Shown here: one piece after another, positions 6,653 to 6,718 of the stretch | Numbering within the stretch: position 1 is the first letter of the stretch | Layout: each line of letters begins with the position of its first letter | DNA from: an uncultured Clostridia bacterium | GTDB taxonomy: Bacteria; Bacillota; Clostridia; Lachnospirales; Lachnospiraceae | Direction of reading: 5' to 3' | NCBI GenBank assembly: GCA_946623485.1 | Contig: CAMORF010000128.1 | Coordinates: forward strand, 1 to 6,718 | Length of the DNA: 6,718 bases | Made by a program: the position numbers and the translations under genes | The notes under the pieces: model-generated | Seen by the model: only the letters and a program-made list of their open reading frames with translations | What the model was told of the DNA's origin: nothing | Database searches by the model: none

Positions 6653-6718
6653 TTACAGAATAATTTGTACATCTGACTTGTCCAAACGCTCATCTGCTGC
6701 GTTGGAAAGCCTCGCCGT
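6653..6718 (-). CDS. Possible 3' end of a convergent gene, unidentified
   Basis: On the minus strand, a frame is open from the right edge to a TAA at 6655-6653 and gives 21 residues ending DKSDVQIIL. The composition looks protein-like (ARLSNAADERLDKSD), but a frame this short stays open by chance about one time in three. If real, it converges on prs with a 7-base gap, and the hairpin at 6681-6706 would be inside it. I do not recognise the family. Confidence 0.25.
   Translation of the reverse strand, partial: TARLSNAADERLDKSDVQIIL
6681..6706. repeat. Inverted repeat downstream of prs
   Basis: TCCAAACGC (6681-6689) pairs with GCGTTGGA (6699-6706) as 8 pairs with one bulged A and a 9-base loop. 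It lies 35 bases after the prs stop. No T-run follows on the plus strand before the window ends, so it is not a good intrinsic terminator; it might still slow decay or mark the operon end. Confidence 0.35.

Noticed and set aside
6649..6659. TCTGTTACAGA palindrome as the prs terminator
   Set aside because: The 5-base arms have a 1-base loop that cannot form a normal hairpin, and no T-run follows.
5530..6693. 387-codon open frame on the minus strand opposite prs
   Set aside because: It is a shadow of prs caused by codon composition. The sense strand has clear PRPP synthetase motifs and a strong ribosome binding site; the antisense protein has neither.

Overview
This looks like ordinary chromosomal DNA from a low-GC-lineage Gram-positive anaerobe of the Clostridia, most likely the family Lachnospiraceae with a moderately GC-rich genome. 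This rests on protein style (clostridial GlgC and MurC N-termini, a DnaD-domain protein paired with a DnaC/DnaI-type loader, a long form of PRPP synthetase), on strong purine-rich Shine-Dalgarno sites and on sigma-A type promoters. The taxonomic placement is inference from recalled family features, not from a search. No mobile element, CRISPR array, tRNA or rRNA was seen.

Layout. Positions 1-1242 (minus strand) hold nearly all of glgC, ADP-glucose pyrophosphorylase, which runs off the left edge at its C-terminus. Positions 1243-1558 are a divergent control region. It has a near-consensus extended -10 promoter for glgC, three copies of a palindromic motif around and upstream of the glgC -35 box, a small GC-rich hairpin, and a TTGAAC-N18-TATACT promoter for murC. 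Positions 1559-2968 (plus) are murC. Positions 2969-3333 are non-coding as far as can be supported: a weak hairpin after murC, then an extended -10 promoter and a 5'-UTR stem-loop. Three tightly packed plus-strand genes follow: a DnaD-domain replication protein (3334-4344), a DnaC/DnaI-like AAA+ helicase loader (4348-5409, 3 bp gap) and a long PRPP synthetase (5422-6645, 12 bp gap). After the last stop there are 73 bases that contain a hairpin and perhaps the tail of a convergent gene.

How the genes fit together. glgC commits glucose-1-phosphate to glycogen synthesis, and murC adds L-alanine to UDP-MurNAc in peptidoglycan synthesis. The two share only the divergent regulatory region. The DnaD-like protein and the AAA+ loader are the expected partners for putting the replicative helicase on DNA. 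prs supplies PRPP for nucleotides and some amino acids, and its position in the same apparent operon would couple precursor supply to replication.

The window is mainly housekeeping. No clearly new system was found. The points most worth a second look are the triple operator-like motif upstream of glgC, the stem-loop at the predicted 5' end of the replication operon transcript, and the divergent active-site motifs of the long PRPP synthetase.
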